Below are positions 43,641 to 57,780 of a stretch of DNA of 64,000 nt, one piece after another. The stretch is taken from NCBI RefSeq assembly GCF_030704535.1, contig NC_081807.1, positions 2,273,001 through 2,337,000 of the forward strand, given 5' to 3'. Position numbers and translations under genes: made by a program. The stretch is from Vitis vinifera. Lineage: Eukaryota; Streptophyta; Magnoliopsida; Vitales; Vitaceae. The stretch's first letter is position 1. Each line of letters starts with the position of its first letter. Under the pieces are notes generated by a model, which made no database searches, was not told where the DNA came from, and worked only from the letters and a program-made list of their open reading frames with translations.

Positions 43641-46600
43641 TTTTTTATTCAAATATTAATATATCAAAATAGGATTATCAAGCTTTGAGATAAGCAAATT
43701 AGACAATGGCTACATTAACTTCTATAAGTATATTATTACTATGTTGTTGATTAACTTCTATAAGTACAAGTAATTATTATTACTATGTTGTTGATACCGG
43801 ATCAACTAATGATGTATTCCTCCCTTTGGCAATGACAACGAAAGCTCTTGTTGAAATGCTGGAATCTGGGCTCTCTGTTTCCTACGCGAAGATGTTCGGA
43901 CGGGTTGTCCAGACATACCCTTCAAAGCCTAAGTCAAATTTTGAAATAAATAGAAACTCTTAGAGACAGAGTAGGTGAGAGAACTCATAGTAATGCCCCC
44001 CTTTGTTCTATTACACTAGGATTTTTATAATGCTCAAATGAGGCATAGTAATACTGAGTTGGCCCTTGTAATGATGGCTACTCAGTAGTGACAAGGCAAT
44101 CATCACAACTGCAAGACAGTTGGAGCTGTGTCAGACGGTGTGTTATGATACAACTTGTCGTCCCTTCAACTTGTTGAACGTATAGGACTGATTGTGATAG
44201 TCCGTTCATATAGACTTAAGGATGGAAAAGATCTCATCAGTCATTCAAGTATCAGACAACCAAATCCTTACACACTCGAGAAGATTTGGGGTTGTTAGGG
44301 AAGTGTAGCCCGTTCGGTGGTACAAATGGTCGGGATATGATGTTTTCGAATGTCTTGAAAGTTGTCCGAACAGTGATAAAAGGAGTGACACGTGGTCCAA
44401 CTAGGACGATGCCATGTGGAAAGACATGTGGGAGAAGGCACCACATATGTGACTGAATTTTTTTAAAATACTATTTTAAAATGAAAATTATATTTACGTC
44501 TACTTAATTTCTTTTGGCATTAGTTAAAGTAATGAATCATTTTAAGACACAATGGCTCTCTATGAAATAACCAAATTATCCTTAAAGAGAAATGCACATT
44601 CATCTTATTTGAATGTCGGTGACAAACAATTACATGATATCCATCCGACTTTCCAAATCTGAACCCTTTTTAGTATCTAACATATTTACAAATATTCAAC
44701 CTGATGGGCTTGAACATTTGCACAATGTCCAACCTTTTAAATTTGGACACTACAAGATGAGTTATTTTATTTTATTACCATTTCTTTTTTCTTTTTTTAG
44801 ATTTATCACATTTAAATCAAATTTAGATTATTTTTAATTTTTTTTCAACTATTTTAAGATGGAAGACGGGTTATCTTAAAATTTAAGAAAAAATGGAATA
44901 AAAAAAATAAAAAAGAAAAGTAAAAGTAAATGTGAAAAAAATAGATTCGAAATCAATAAGTAATTTTTATATACTACTTCAAATTCATTTGATTTATTTT
45001 AACATTTTTTATAAAGATTAAATACTTTAAAAATACATAAGTATTTTTACTAATTTGATTTATATTTAATTTTATTTCATATTTTTCATAAAACAATTAA
45101 ACAAGAGAAAATCATTTTCTTTTTTTTTCTTTATTTATTACCTTTTAGGAACAAAAACATAATTTAAAAGATATTTTATATAAGGATTTGTTGTTGAGAA
45201 AATAATGAAGAAGTCGAATATAAAAGAGAAGACTGAAAAGGGTATTTTGGGCATATATTAGAAATTTGAAGGTGAATGTGTGTTTTAAAGAATTTGTATT
45301 GGATCATATCTCTGGCCATCTGGGCTTTACAAAAGGAAACATAGTATTGGAATGTGTATGAATATATTTCCAAAATTAGTCCCTAAAAAGTGATTTATAA
45401 AAGAGACTTGTTGTAAAGTGAAATGGAAAGGTGTGTGATTGAGAACTGACGTACAAAAGAAACATACCATTTGAAAGTGGACAGGAGGGATATGGATGGA
45501 TTTCGATGGAATGAAGGAATCAATGGTCCAATCATAGAGGAATTTGATAGAGAAGGAGAAAAGAAAATTGAGAGGGAGGATTTGGGTTTTCTTAACTGCC
45601 TACTTTCTTCCAAACAATGCTAAGGATTAGGAAAACACAACTATCCCACTGAAGGCTGAAGCTAAAGATTAAAGATAAGCACTTGATGGAATTATCAAGG
45701 GAACAAACAAAATTAACAAAACTAGACTAGGGCCATCCACGATCCCACTTCCAGCTAGTGCGGTTGGGTATGGAAATCAAATGCTTGGCAAACGCTCTGT
45801 GAATAGGGATGGCAATGGGACGGGCTAGGCTACCTACCACTGCTCCACCGCAAATGCTAGGCCACTGTCCACGCCTTGGATTCATATCCATGCTAGAGGA
45901 ATATCACGTGACTAAGACATGTTTACGAGTAAAGAAAACTGGAGGAAACATGAATACTAAATATACTTTCTTTCTTCTTCTTTTTTAATTTTTTTAATTT
46001 ATTTTTTTCTTTTATATTAAAATTAATATAATTTAAAAATGTATAAAATTTAATTATAATTATTTTTCATATTTTTAATATAAAATATAAAAACTCTTAT
46101 AGAAATGTTAAAAGACTTAACTTATATTCTTAAAAATTATTTAAATTTTTTTAAAATGGATTGCTTTACGGAATAAATTTCAAGTATTTTTATAGTTATC
46201 TAAGCATATGAAAAATATTTTGAAAACTTTTTCATGAAATCAAGAACTATTTTTAAAATTTGTTTTCAAAAAATATTTTTGAAAAAAATTCACAAACAAA
46301 CTCTTAGTAATTAAGAGCATATTTGATTATGTGATTTAAAAACAAAAAATTGTTTTTTACAAATTTCTAATACTGTTTGACAATTATTTTTTGAAAATAA
46401 TTTTTAAAAATAAATTGAAATAAAAAATAATTTTCACCTTTTTTTTTAAAAAAAAAAAATGAAGATATGGATCCATTTGACCATATTTTTAAAAAATGTT
46501 TTTGAATTAAAAAATAAAATACAATTTTTAAAAACAAGTTTCAAAGAATATAATCAAACAGCCCTAAGTATCCTACTTCAAATTTGAGCATTAGCTTTCA

Positions 46601-47141
46601 AAATTTCATAGAATTTCTATAATTTGTGTATTAAGCATGATACTTTTGAAAAGAAAAAAAAATGTGAAAGAAAAATAAATTATAAAAAATTGGAGAAGAG
46701 AGAACATGTTGGTATTGACTTTGTATATGAAATTTATAAAAAATAATAATAACTAATAATAAATAAAAACTAAAAAAAAAAAAAGAAAAAGAAAAAAACA
46801 TCCAGGAAAGATGAAGAGAAAATGTTGATATTCAAAGTGAGAGAAAACAATGTTTAAAATGCAAGAATTTGGTATATGTTGTAACTTGTAAGAGACTAAA
46901 ATTTTGGGTTTTTATTGTGTCATTGGCCTCAGTTGCTAGATCAGGGAGAACCAAAATCACATCATCACTCAAGAAAAAAAGGTTTTACTTTCTGCCCATT
47001 CTTTATTCACGAAACTAACCAGTACAAAAATACACCACCAAAATTAAACTCAAAAATAGACACTAACATTAGAATGACCAGCGGATTGGAACAGATGCCG
47101 CAACAAAAATGCAGAAGAAATGATAGAGAAGCATAGAAATC
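43641..47141. other. Intergenic between the two LysM genes
   Basis: I find no supported gene. 43780-44450 is less AT-rich and looks like a decayed repeat (for example GATACCGGATCAACTAATGA near 43794), but I cannot classify it. 44867-45164 resembles family-1 MITEs without clear ends. 45950-46300 and 46570-46900 are AT-rich low complexity. The minus-strand frame at 45395-45613 has no recognised domain. Confidence 0.45.
46315..46564. mobile_element. MITE-like element with TAA target duplications
   Basis: TAA (46312-46314) and TAA (46565-46567) flank 250 bp whose ends are GAGCATATTTGATTAT and ATAATCAAACAGCCC, an imperfect inverted repeat of about 15 bp. The inside is AT-rich and non-coding. The end sequence is related to, but different from, the GGTTATGTTTGGTT family. 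Confidence 0.7.
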
Positions 47142-49545
47142 CTACTGGGAATGATGAAGATAAAGCATAACCAATTGGCTTACTATGAAAACAAAGTTCC
47201 ATCTCCAACTGGGCAGAGTGATTTTCGAAGCATAGCTGGGAGCATTGTTAGTAGCTGTTTGCCAACAAGAACAAACACATGAGTCTTCAGTTGATAAGAA
47301 TAGCTAGCAAGCGAGAAAGATCATGTGAAGAAAAGATTAATGTATTTTGGTTCTTGTGACCATAAGAAAATTTGATTGTTGAAAATCAAATGAAGACTTG
47401 GGCCAAGTCCAAAACCACAACAACCACCCATGTAACAATTGGTGCGACATCTCAAGAAACAGTAATCTTCAAATACAGGTATTTGTCTTAGTGGATTGTG
47501 TTCATGTTGAGTCAAAATCTAAGCATTTTACTGCATAGATCAACTCAAGCCCGATTACGAATAATCATGTCAAGCCTAATTATTAAACAGGTAATATGTC
47601 CTATAATCATTCAACCCATTTAATAATCAAGTCATCATATTTAATAATTAGGTTGAATTAGATTTTGTACAAGTCTATATAATTAATGCCTCGACCAAAT
47701 GTGTTTATGACTCGATTCATCTATTTATTTAAAAATAAATTTGAAATGAATCAAATATGGGGTTAGGTTAAATAATTTAAAATTATAATTAGATTAACTA
47801 ATGGAATTATTAAATAGGTCAATTCGGGTTAAATTCATATTATAGGGAATGATCCAAAAACTATCAACTTATTAAATGGATTATGCAATCAACACAAATT
47901 TGACAAAGACTTGATTATGCTCAACCCAAACCCATGAAAAACGTATTGGCTTCGAGTCGAGTTGGCTAACTCACTCACATAGCACTTAGGCTATATTCAG
48001 GCTTATAAATGCCCCCACTCATTCTATTAACGGAACATACAAACTCAAAATAATGCATCAAAACGCGTAATGTGAACTTACATGAACAAGTGGACTCAAC
48101 AAGGCTTGTGAAGATTGTTTGGTTGGTGTAACCAGCATAGGCACAGGTTGTCCTGTTACAAGTGGTAGATGTGGAGTTGCCAATGGATAAACCACTACTC
48201 CCACATTCCATGCTAGGGCACGTTCCATTTGTTATATTAAGCCCGGATTGCTCACATTGTAATCTGACCCATCAGTCCAAAAATGAAGCAAAAAAAAAAA
48301 ATTCAGAAAGAATCAGTCTACGTGAAGCTAACAAGGGAAAAGGGAGGAACCCAATGTTGCAAACCATCAAGTGATAAACTTACGTCCAGTTGTTTGCAGA
48401 ATAACACTGGCACTTCACACAATTGTTTGCAGTGTAGGCATAAGTACCATTAGAGAGGAGTAATGGGTAGTCCAATGAGGTGTTCTTTACCACAGAAGTA
48501 CAAGCTGTTGATAAACAAACAATCATCATACATTTATAACAAATGAACAAGAAAGCATCACAGAAGCCGAGTTCATAGCAGTGATACTGACATGGATTTA
48601 AAGTCTCAAACAAATTGGGTGAATTTGAGTGTTGTATGGCCTAGGCCTGGCTTTTTTCGGGTTCTTTTGTAGCAAAATGTAGGTTTTCATGACTCCAAAA
48701 ATCAACCATTGCTTCCGATCATCCTTTCGGTTTTAATGCAGTTACATAAATCACATAAATCAATTCTTTGATTTGATCTTTAGAATCTATGGATCCAAGC
48801 TCAATAACTCCTAATTTGCTTAGTGCTCTACTCAAGAAGCGTAAAAAAGCTATTAATTGAATGAATCAAATCAGATTTGAAGGGGAAAAGGGGAAAGACC
48901 TTTGAGGGGAACATCAAGGACATCACCGGCCTTAAGATTCTTGGGATCTGTAATGTTGTTGAGCTCCAACAGCGTCTCTTCGGTGGTTCCGTACTTCTCC
49001 GCGATCTCCGCCACGGAGCTTCCGGATTCCACCACGTGCCCGTAGTGCACCACCTTCGATTCATTCACCTCATCGCAGCTACACGGCAGCGGAATCCACA
49101 GCTCTTGCCCTACTTCAATCAAATTCGCATCCGAAATGTTGTTCACCGCCTGAATCTCCTGATACGTCACCAGTCCCGCGAACACCTCCGCCGCGATGTG
49201 GTACAGTCCGTCGTCCTTCTGCACAGTGTACACCGGCCGGTGGTTCGAAATTCCGGTTCCGTTAGAGCAGCGGCAGCGGAAGGGGATGACGATCTTGTCC
49301 TTCGCGGCTACGCTTTGGTTCGTTGGGGTCGAGGCCGGGAGGGAGTTGGCGCCGAGTAGAGTTCGAAAGTTTTTGACGCCGAAGAGAGTCTGGATGGCGG
49401 ATAGAGTGGTGGTGTTGGGGGAGACGTAGCCGACGAGAGCGTTACAGGTGGGGCCGGAGCTGCATTTGAAGCTGGCCTGAGCTCTCGGCGCAGTGATGAG
49501 CACCGAGAGGAAGGATAGGGCGAGAAGCAGCGTAGCAGAACCCAT
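47142..49545 (-). CDS. LYM2: LysM-domain GPI-anchored protein, LYM2/CEBiP-like (copy 2)
   Basis: Four coding exons join in frame: 49545-48900, 48504-48384, 48263-48082 and 47254-47142, 353 residues. Architecture is the same as copy 1: signal peptide (MGSATLLLALSFLSVLITAP), three LysM-like repeats split by C-x-C motifs, a Cys-rich region with N-x-S/T sites, and a C-terminal hydrophobic tail (WRWNFVFIVSQLVMLYL) that fits a GPI signal. The central LysM is identical in protein to copy 1, while the third LysM differs at about nine positions (for example GSSVAEIAEKYGTTEETLLE). It is probably a chitin-binding surface protein. Introns are much shorter than in copy 1. Confidence 0.92.
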
Positions 49546-51742
49546 GGCGGAGTGGTACGGAGAGTGGTGGATTGGAGAGAGAAGGAGTTATATGGAGCAG
49601 AGGGGTGGAGTTCAGGGGAGGGACCACCGGTGTGCACGTTAGCATCTTCGGAGAAAGGTCAAGGTGTGAAAAGAAGGAAACCGCGAAGCAGAACAGAAGA
49701 AGAGCAGACGCAATGTGATTGCGAAGACTTTGACAAAGACTTCGTCAGCCCTTCGGTCCCCGCTCGATCCGTAGCGGGAAACGACGACTGTATTAAAATA
49801 ATATATTTTTAAAAATAATTTTCCTTATTCAACTCATACTAAAAGACAAATATTTTTCCTAAGGAGGGTGACAGCTGGCATGGCATTAAATAAATCGCTA
49901 TTTTTTATTTTTTATTGTTATTAATTTTTTTAGTCTATGAATTAATTTTCTTTTTCTTTTTAGCAGCGTTTTGCTTACTCCATAGAAAATTTAGTCATAT
50001 TACCATCATTGACCGGTAAAAGGCAAATAATTTAAATTAATATCATAATCTAAGACAATATTTAATTAAAAATAAAAATTAGAGCTGTCATTATCCTTAT
50101 ATTTATATATTTAGGTTATACTTTGGGTTATCTAGAAATAATAATAATAAAAATGGTTAAAGAAAAATGATTCTTTTATATTTATTATAAAAAAAATCAA
50201 GTATAATTAAAATTAATAAAAAAATTATATATTTAAATTATTTAATTTTTACATAAAATAATTATTAAGTGAAATAAATTGAAAATAGGATTAGGGAAAA
50301 TGTGAACGATTGTAATTGATTGTCTATTTTCCATTCCTCGGGTCGATCCTTCATTCCATGAAGCCTCTCTTTAGTCTTTCGACTCTTTCCACGAAGTCTT
50401 GTTAAGGAATGTGTTTTCAAAGAATTATAAAAATATATATATTTTTTTAATAATTGAAAACTGTCTTTCATAATTATAAACATGTGCCATAATTTTTTCT
50501 TTAAAACATTGTTCTAAAAACATATTTTAATTATCTTAAATCATTTTTACTTATTTTTTAAAAATAATTATATAAACATAATTGAAATTAAAATACCACA
50601 TTTCAAATTTTCAGATTTCTATTTTCGAAAAAATTTCAAATTATTTTCAAAAACGTTGCTGAACACAGTTTAATTTAACATGTATTTTCTGAATAGTTAA
50701 TAGCAAAATGATTTTTTCTATCCATTAGCGTAAATATTAGACGTTATGAACCAAACCATATTAAGAGTTTATTTACTAATGATTTTAAAAATTGTTGTTT
50801 CTAATATTTTTAACACTTAAAAATTATTATTTTTCAAATATTAGAGATGCTAAAAAATGTTTTTGACATTTCCAATACCTGAGAATAAAAAATTTTAAAT
50901 GTAAAAAATATTAAAAACACTTTTTAAAATTACTATTAAAAATACTTTAAAAATATGTTTAACAGTAATTTTGACAAGTATTTCTAATAATTTTAATACT
51001 TAAAAAATTTTATTTTTCAAGTAATAAAAAAATTAGAAATACTTCTCAAAATTACTACCAAACACACTTTAAAAACATGTTCGAAGTGATTATAAAAAAG
51101 GTTTCTAACATTCGTAATAATTAAAAATTTATATCATTTAAGTGTTAAAAATATTAAAAATATTTTCTAAAATAACTCTCAAACGCACTCTGTAATTTTG
51201 CACATGGATGATGTTATTTTTGTTCTGGCATTAATATTCAGACATTAAAATTTCCACCCACACTGTAAGTGCTGGCCTGAGAGCTTATGCGACAATACAT
51301 GGACTACCTCTTCCTCAAGTCTATGGGTCCCAAACTTCAATTGAAATAGATATGGACATTCACCTGCCTTAAAAAGAGTCCAGTAACAATCTGCATTCAC
51401 TACTGCAAATGCCTGTCCAACTTTCAAGACCAAGGACGTCTACTAATCCACGGTTTCAGTACAAACGTTTGAAGAATTTTATCTGAGACGTTATACAGCT
51501 GCTAGAAATTGGATCAATTACCATGACAGGTTCGAAACAGTAGCAATATTTCCACAGTTCACTGATACAATCAATAATCATATAAGACAATCTTATTTTG
51601 AGATGCAAAATTGTACACAGGTCTTAGAGTGTCTTCCAAGAAATTTTTTACCAACCACTAGGGGGGGAAATCAGGTGTGCAGCAAGGAATGTGATGCCTG
51701 AACAAACACGAAACACTTACTTCAGAAGATGTAATATGTATA
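49546..51742. other. Upstream of LYM2 copy 2 and downstream of GPAT9
   Basis: 49546-49790 is moderately GC-rich and should hold the LYM2 copy 2 promoter and 5' UTR. 49800-51190 is AT-rich with repeated AAAAATATTTTAAAAA-type blocks and a half-copy of the family-1 MITE starting TTA + GGTTATACTTTGGG at 50111. 51200-51742 is probable GPAT9 3' UTR. No further gene is supported. Confidence 0.45.
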
Positions 51743-54700
51743 TCACTTCTCTTCCAGGCGCCGTAACACTGAATCAGCAAAGCTCTGCTGCCTGCATATG
51801 TAAAAATAACTCGAGAGTTTAGAGATATCATAATCTTCAATTTTCCTCATTTCTAAAACCAGTTAGGTAATCCAGCTCATAAAAGGATAATCGACCCAGT
51901 ATGGAAAACTTTGTAATTAAATTATGAAGAGGCGTAAAATGTCCCTTTGAAACAAAAATTATAAGTTAAATAACATGCTGAGGTGGGGTGCCGATGTGAG
52001 AATGGGTATGATAAGAGTAAATGCAGTAAAGAAAAATGGGGACTCATATTCCCTTTACACAAAAGGGCAAACAAAGCCCGAAATATCTTGGAAAATGTGA
52101 GTTACCAAATAAAATAAATTAGCATATCCCATAATAGCAGCATGGAGAAAACATCAAACAAAAAGGTCAGGGTAACAAAAGACCAGCCAATATAGTCATG
52201 AGGCTGAATGGCTGGGAGCATTCAATGGATGATGCATGCAGTGACAACAGAAGTGCATATGTTTAGCCCTCATCCTGGCGGAAACAACTTGGAATGATCA
52301 ACCATAGAAGATATTAGAAAATATTTTGACTTACTTCTGCTCTCTATGCTTTGGGCTAGGGCGAGAGTACTTCAAATATCCATCCCAAGGAACCTTTTTC
52401 AAACCAGCTCGAAGAGAAATTATGTCCCTGACCCTGCAAAGAGTATCCAATTCAAACAAAATATATTGTTAAGGATTGCTAAGCATTTGGCACTGAATTT
52501 CCTCCTCCGTTTTACTTAAAAAATGAACCTAGTGGTGGATTACAGACATAATTCTAAGAGAGACACGTTAGATACCAGCATTAAGTTATTCAAACTGAGG
52601 AAGAGATAAGTCACCTCTCTGCAAATTCAATGGGTGTCTCTCCTGGCTTCAATGTTTGGGGCTCTAAGTACCAAACATCACAAACGACAGCCCAGGATGT
52701 CATAAGCTGCAGAAGATGCATTGTAAAGGATTGCCTGCAAACAAGATATGCACTTCAGATAATACCTCTAATACCACCAACAGCATATCAATATATCTGA
52801 ATATCCAGGTATTTTAACATAACTCAGGCATATATAATAGATGGTTCAATAAAAAAATAAACTAAGGAACTCATCAGACATTGGTTTTTTTTATCCTTTG
52901 TCTGGGCTTGAGAAACAAGTGATTCAATTAGTGAGTCTTCATAGACTGCAATGTAAATCAAGTTTTACAGCAACCTTACCACTAACCATAAACATGCATG
53001 CTAAGAGCAGACAATTGAGATATTCTAGCGAATATTTGCATAAAACCTCTGATTTGTACAACTTTAAGGATTGGAAAATAAATAAATGAAAAGAATAAGA
53101 ATGGAAAATAGAATTTATATTATCACTTCTAGAAATCAAATGGGAGGACCATGTCCCATCGCATCATCTTGAACTGAAAATTTGTTCCAGAATGAAAAGC
53201 ATTTTAAAACAGAAGCACAAATGCTTGCTTTTCAGACAGCAACATAAACAATAATATAATTATTGGATAAATGCAAAACATAATGCGATATGTTCAAAAG
53301 CAACCCTTTTTGTGAACAACTCAATGCTTTCACTGACTGCATAGCATATACAAATCAAAAGATCAGAGTACCAAACAATGTTCCTTACTTCTTACTGTTC
53401 CAGAAAGCATCAACGAAAATCTTATTGTACTTTATTGCAATAGGGCAAACAGTGCAGCCAAGTTCGAATGCGCCCTAAACATAACAAAGAAACAAAAGAG
53501 TGAGTAAGAAATAATTGTCATTCCCAAAAAATAACTCCCCTTGCTTAAAGTCTAAGCCAAATTAAAAAGGCCTGGTATCAGCTGGACTTGCATAAGGAAT
53601 GAATATTTTAGCATCCAGAAGTGAAAACCTTCTGAATATACCAACCTATGTGTCCCTTCTGGAAAACACTGGGAAAAGGGGAAGAAATATAGAAAGTATT
53701 CAATTCTGAAATAAAACATGGCATTTCGTATATTTCACAAACAATTCCTGCTTTTAAAAAAATAAACAAATAAATAAAATTAAATAAATTTAAAAAAAAA
53801 AAAAACCAAGTACCTTCTTGAACATGACAGTGTAGTGGTTATTCACACAAGTTCCTTCTGGGAATATGAGAAGAGGGTTGTTGTCAGCCCCCTGAACATG
53901 ATCCCTTAGCCTGAAAACACAAATTCAAATCATAAGATTGACAGTGTTGTGATATAAAATATTTTAAGCATTTTCTATTTAAACTTACTTCCTAGCAACA
54001 ATTTCACGGTCCTTTGCTTCTGTACGATTGAACCAGATACATCCTACACTCTCCAAAATGGTACTTTGCAGCAATCCTATATAAAATGCATAAACAACAA
54101 AAAAATTCCGTAAGTGTTCAATACCTTAAGAATACGGCCCTTGATTTGAATTATTCCATACCATGCAATGAATGGTTGACAACTTGTAATGGTAGGTTAA
54201 GAAAAATAGAAAAAAAAAAAATAAATGAGAGAACATAGAGAACACTGTTTAAATTTCCCCAAAATCCATGAATTATTTCCGCTTCTAATAGTGAATGAAG
54301 TTGAACTCAATCCTAAAGAGTTCAAAACCTTGAGAACAATTCCTGGAGGACAATGACTAGTATTCTGCCTTAACCAGTATAGACTACAGCACTTCTATTC
54401 CCCTGGGATTTTCATGATGGCTATGGTCTTAGCAGACAGCGCAAGGATACACACTACTCAACCAGTCAAGAAGTCGGACCAATTATAATTTATAAATGCT
54501 ACAGTATCAATGATCACGATATCCACCTCAAAATTTTTATCTAGCCTTGCACATATACCATACTGACAACATCGAAAAGTGTAAGCTATCTAAAATGCCC
54601 AAATAAAATTTTGTTCATTCAGAAAACACACGCACATCCACAGACATTCAGTACATTGGACGAAACCCAAATAGTGAAAACTGCACGCAGAAAATCCAAT

Positions 54701-57558
54701 GAAATGAAGTTTAACTAACTTCCAGTTTGGAGCATTTTAGGCTCTTGAATTAGACCATAGTTATCAGGGGTAGAACCAGGGTTTTACTTTTTCATGGCCA
54801 GAAAATGCTAGTTTAATAAGAAGTCATCTCCAATCAGTTCACAATATTAACTCACAACATTATCCTTATGATAAATTTGACTTAATTCATTAAACAACTT
54901 GAAACAATTCATGGTAGAAAAAGGCCAAGCCTTGAAGAGTTCCACTTGTGTATGATGTAGAAATTCACCATGAACTCCAAACTTTTTCAAACTCGAATAA
55001 AAGTAAAATGGTTCTTTTTTTTCAGTATTTCCTAATATGGGAAAATTTTCGATCAAGAATTTGAAGAATTTGATTTATTTATTTTTATTAGATCTACATT
55101 TTAATTTAATCAAATTTATCTTTTCTAAAAAAAATGATCTACTGAAAGGAAAAATACAGTTCGCATTATCATTGAATAATAAAATTCATCTTTTCCAAAA
55201 GGCTAATTTACTGAAAGGAAAAAACACAGTTTTCCACTATCATGGAATATAGCTTATTAGAAGTAATATAATGGAACTATGTAAGAAAATAACAAAGACA
55301 CTGCCCCCATCCAAACAAAACCCCCAGCAGTAATTTTCATCCAGATGTCACACATTTTTTATGAAGTTAATGTATCATGTCAGGTTTTTCTGGAGTTAAT
55401 ACAAAACTCACTGGGTTGGAAATGCTTCTGCCTGTCAGGGGCACTTCAGATATTTTGAAGAGAAAACACACACACACACGAGGCAGAAACTAGCAATTCA
55501 TTACAATGAAAGCTTCTGAAAAATGAATTGTACTGTGTCTAGATATGTGGATTACGTTTTGAACACTTACCAACCCAGCCAGGATGCTTCTGCATAATAA
55601 CTGCAAATGCAGTCATCTGTTCTAAAACGATAAAATCAATCATGGAAGTATGATTGGCAACAAAAACCTGTTCAAATCATGAACGGAATTTCAGAAAATA
55701 CAAGCATATTACTTGGATTTATAGGTAAATTAACATCAGATGACATCTAAATAATAGAAATTACAGTCAGATATACCTGCTGAGGCCTCCTGCTAGGCCG
55801 TGGCCCATGGTACTTGACAACTCCAGTCCATGATGCAACAAAGAAGCTGCAAATTAACTCCACTAGACATCTCTGAATAGAAGATAACCAAGGTGATGTA
55901 CGTTTGTTAGCCAGTGTAACTAACTTATATACAAAATCAATCAAAGGAGGAAGAAAAAGGACCATTAGCACACAGAAAATTTAAACTAGGACATGTCTCG
56001 TTCCAATCACCCCCCAGGGCTATTCATCTAATCCCAATATAAGCAAGAACCTAAAAGCCTCAGAAGCATATGATCAGTGAATTGAAGGTGCCATTTGTAG
56101 TGGTTACATACTGGGATGCAGGTGATTATTCTGAGAAAAAGCTATTTGAGCATGTGTATGTGGATTGTGCATACAAACTCTTCATGGTAAAGTATTACTT
56201 TTACAAATATTAGGAGCATATTTAAACATAGAGAAGTCCAGCATGAAGCACAAAGCAGTTGGATTCAAAGTAGGAACAAATACACACAAGTAAGAGCATG
56301 CACCTCCAACTTTTTCCTCAACTTATCGTTTCCCTTCAATAGAAAATGTACTGGAATAAAGGATGAAAGGAATATTATCCACCCCAGTGTGAGTACTAGA
56401 ACCCTGCAGATCAAATTGAGATGCATCAGATAGCTAAAAGGTGACATCATGCAAGTTCATTATCATAGCAAGTATTACAGTCTGGCCCAGCTAAAAGTAA
56501 ATATGACCACAGAATTCATCAAACTCCCCAAATTTTGAGATAATGTCAAAGTAGAAAACCAAACAATGGATTATAATTGAGCCCCAATAGTGCATTAACC
56601 ATAAATTAGGAGTGTATAAACAATAACCATTATCTTGAAATGGACCTCAAATACTTTACTGCTGTGAGACATGTCAAACCCCATCATCAGGGAAATGTCC
56701 AAATGCAATAGAGTAAAAGGCAATACGATATTTCTAACGACATAAGAAAACCAACACTGGATCCAACAACGATGAAATTGTTCTAAGAAACAAGACCCTA
56801 AAAATTCCCCAAACAATTAAACTACCGTGGATTTGTTTGAAACAACGCTGATTCGAGTCTCTAACCTTGTGGGAAATAAAATTCCATATCGAATTACCAC
56901 TCCCAAACACCAAAGAGGAAACAAATACACATTCCAGTTCCAAGGCTCCGGAGGGTTCGACTTGAAACATCGTGTGAAAGAGTCCTGAACATCCATAAAC
57001 AAGCTCAACAAATTCAGAAGAGAACACACACATACAAATAGTTTTCAACTTTTACCCTCTGTTTGGCTGCTGAGAAAATATAAAATCACTGTTATGCCGC
57101 ACTAATCTTGCCAAAACCAACGCAAACTTTTTTTCCCTAAGGCAAGAAAATTACCAACCGAGCAATGCTTAAAATCCAAAATTAAGCCTCAATTTTCCTC
57201 CCGCCCTTTCTCAGCAACCAAACAGAGCAAAATTGCAGAGAATTACGTCAACAATGGCCCCAGCAGCCTCGGTTAGGGTCGGCGAAATGTCCAATAAATC
57301 ACGCCTGCACACAGTCCACCAATCCACCAATCCACAATCACTAAAACAAAACAACAACAAAAATCCACCAATTTTCTTGCCAACCAAACAGTCCAAAATT
57401 AGAAAAAAACAAAATTAAATTTTAAAAAATGGTTACAGGCGAAGCTTGCCGCGAGGTTCTTGCATGGATCCGGAGGGAAGGTAGTCTTCGAGATTGGGGC
57501 GATCCAAGTCGAGCTCGGAGCTTGAGGAAGTGAGCTTATTATCGGGAGCGTTGGCCAT
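51743..57558 (-). CDS. GPAT9: Glycerol-3-phosphate acyltransferase 9 (ER, first step of glycerolipid assembly)
   Basis: Twelve coding exons join in frame: 57558-57437, 57304-57247, 56984-56866, 56403-56304, 55872-55777, 55667-55571, 54076-53989, 53910-53814, 53474-53389, 52734-52615, 52433-52335 and 51791-51743. The product has 376 residues, the length of Arabidopsis GPAT9. It starts MANAPDNKLTSSSSELDLDR. Catalytic acyltransferase motifs are NHTSMID (the HX4D box), a GCIWFNR block II, FPEGT (block III) and CPIAIKYN (block IV). Two hydrophobic stretches (GVVIRYGILF, LGWIIFLSSFIP) precede them. It transfers acyl-CoA to the sn-1 position of glycerol-3-phosphate, making lysophosphatidic acid. The C-terminus ends LEEK. 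All motifs are intact. Confidence 0.96.
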
Positions 57559-57780
57559 GGCTTCGTGTGCAAGGGAGCCTTCAGATTCCTCTGTTGCAGT
57601 TTATCTTCCCTTTCGGTGTACGAGTTTCATGTGCTACGATTCTCTTACACTTTCTCGCTTCACCTTCACGCACACCAACGCAGATGACTCGCTGCCCTCA
57701 TCCCCTTCGCCTCCACCGCTTTCTTACTCATTAATTGTTTTTTACCTGGGGTCATTTTTGTGTTACTTTTGACCGCAAAT
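57559..57780 (-). promoter_or_regulatory. GPAT9: 5' UTR / promoter region of GPAT9
   Basis: This is a pyrimidine/purine-skewed, less AT-rich stretch just upstream of the ATG (57558 on minus). The plus-strand frame at 57494-57772 overlaps exon 1 antisense and I treat it as a shadow. I do not see a clear TATA box. Confidence 0.4.

Noticed and set aside
49308..49637. Pro/Ser-rich 109-codon frame overlapping LYM2 copy 2 exon 1
   Set aside because: An alternative frame of the same exon. The real frame has signal peptide and LysM motifs.
57494..57772. Plus-strand 92-codon frame over the GPAT9 start
   Set aside because: Its first part is antisense to GPAT9 exon 1 and the rest is upstream pyrimidine-rich DNA.
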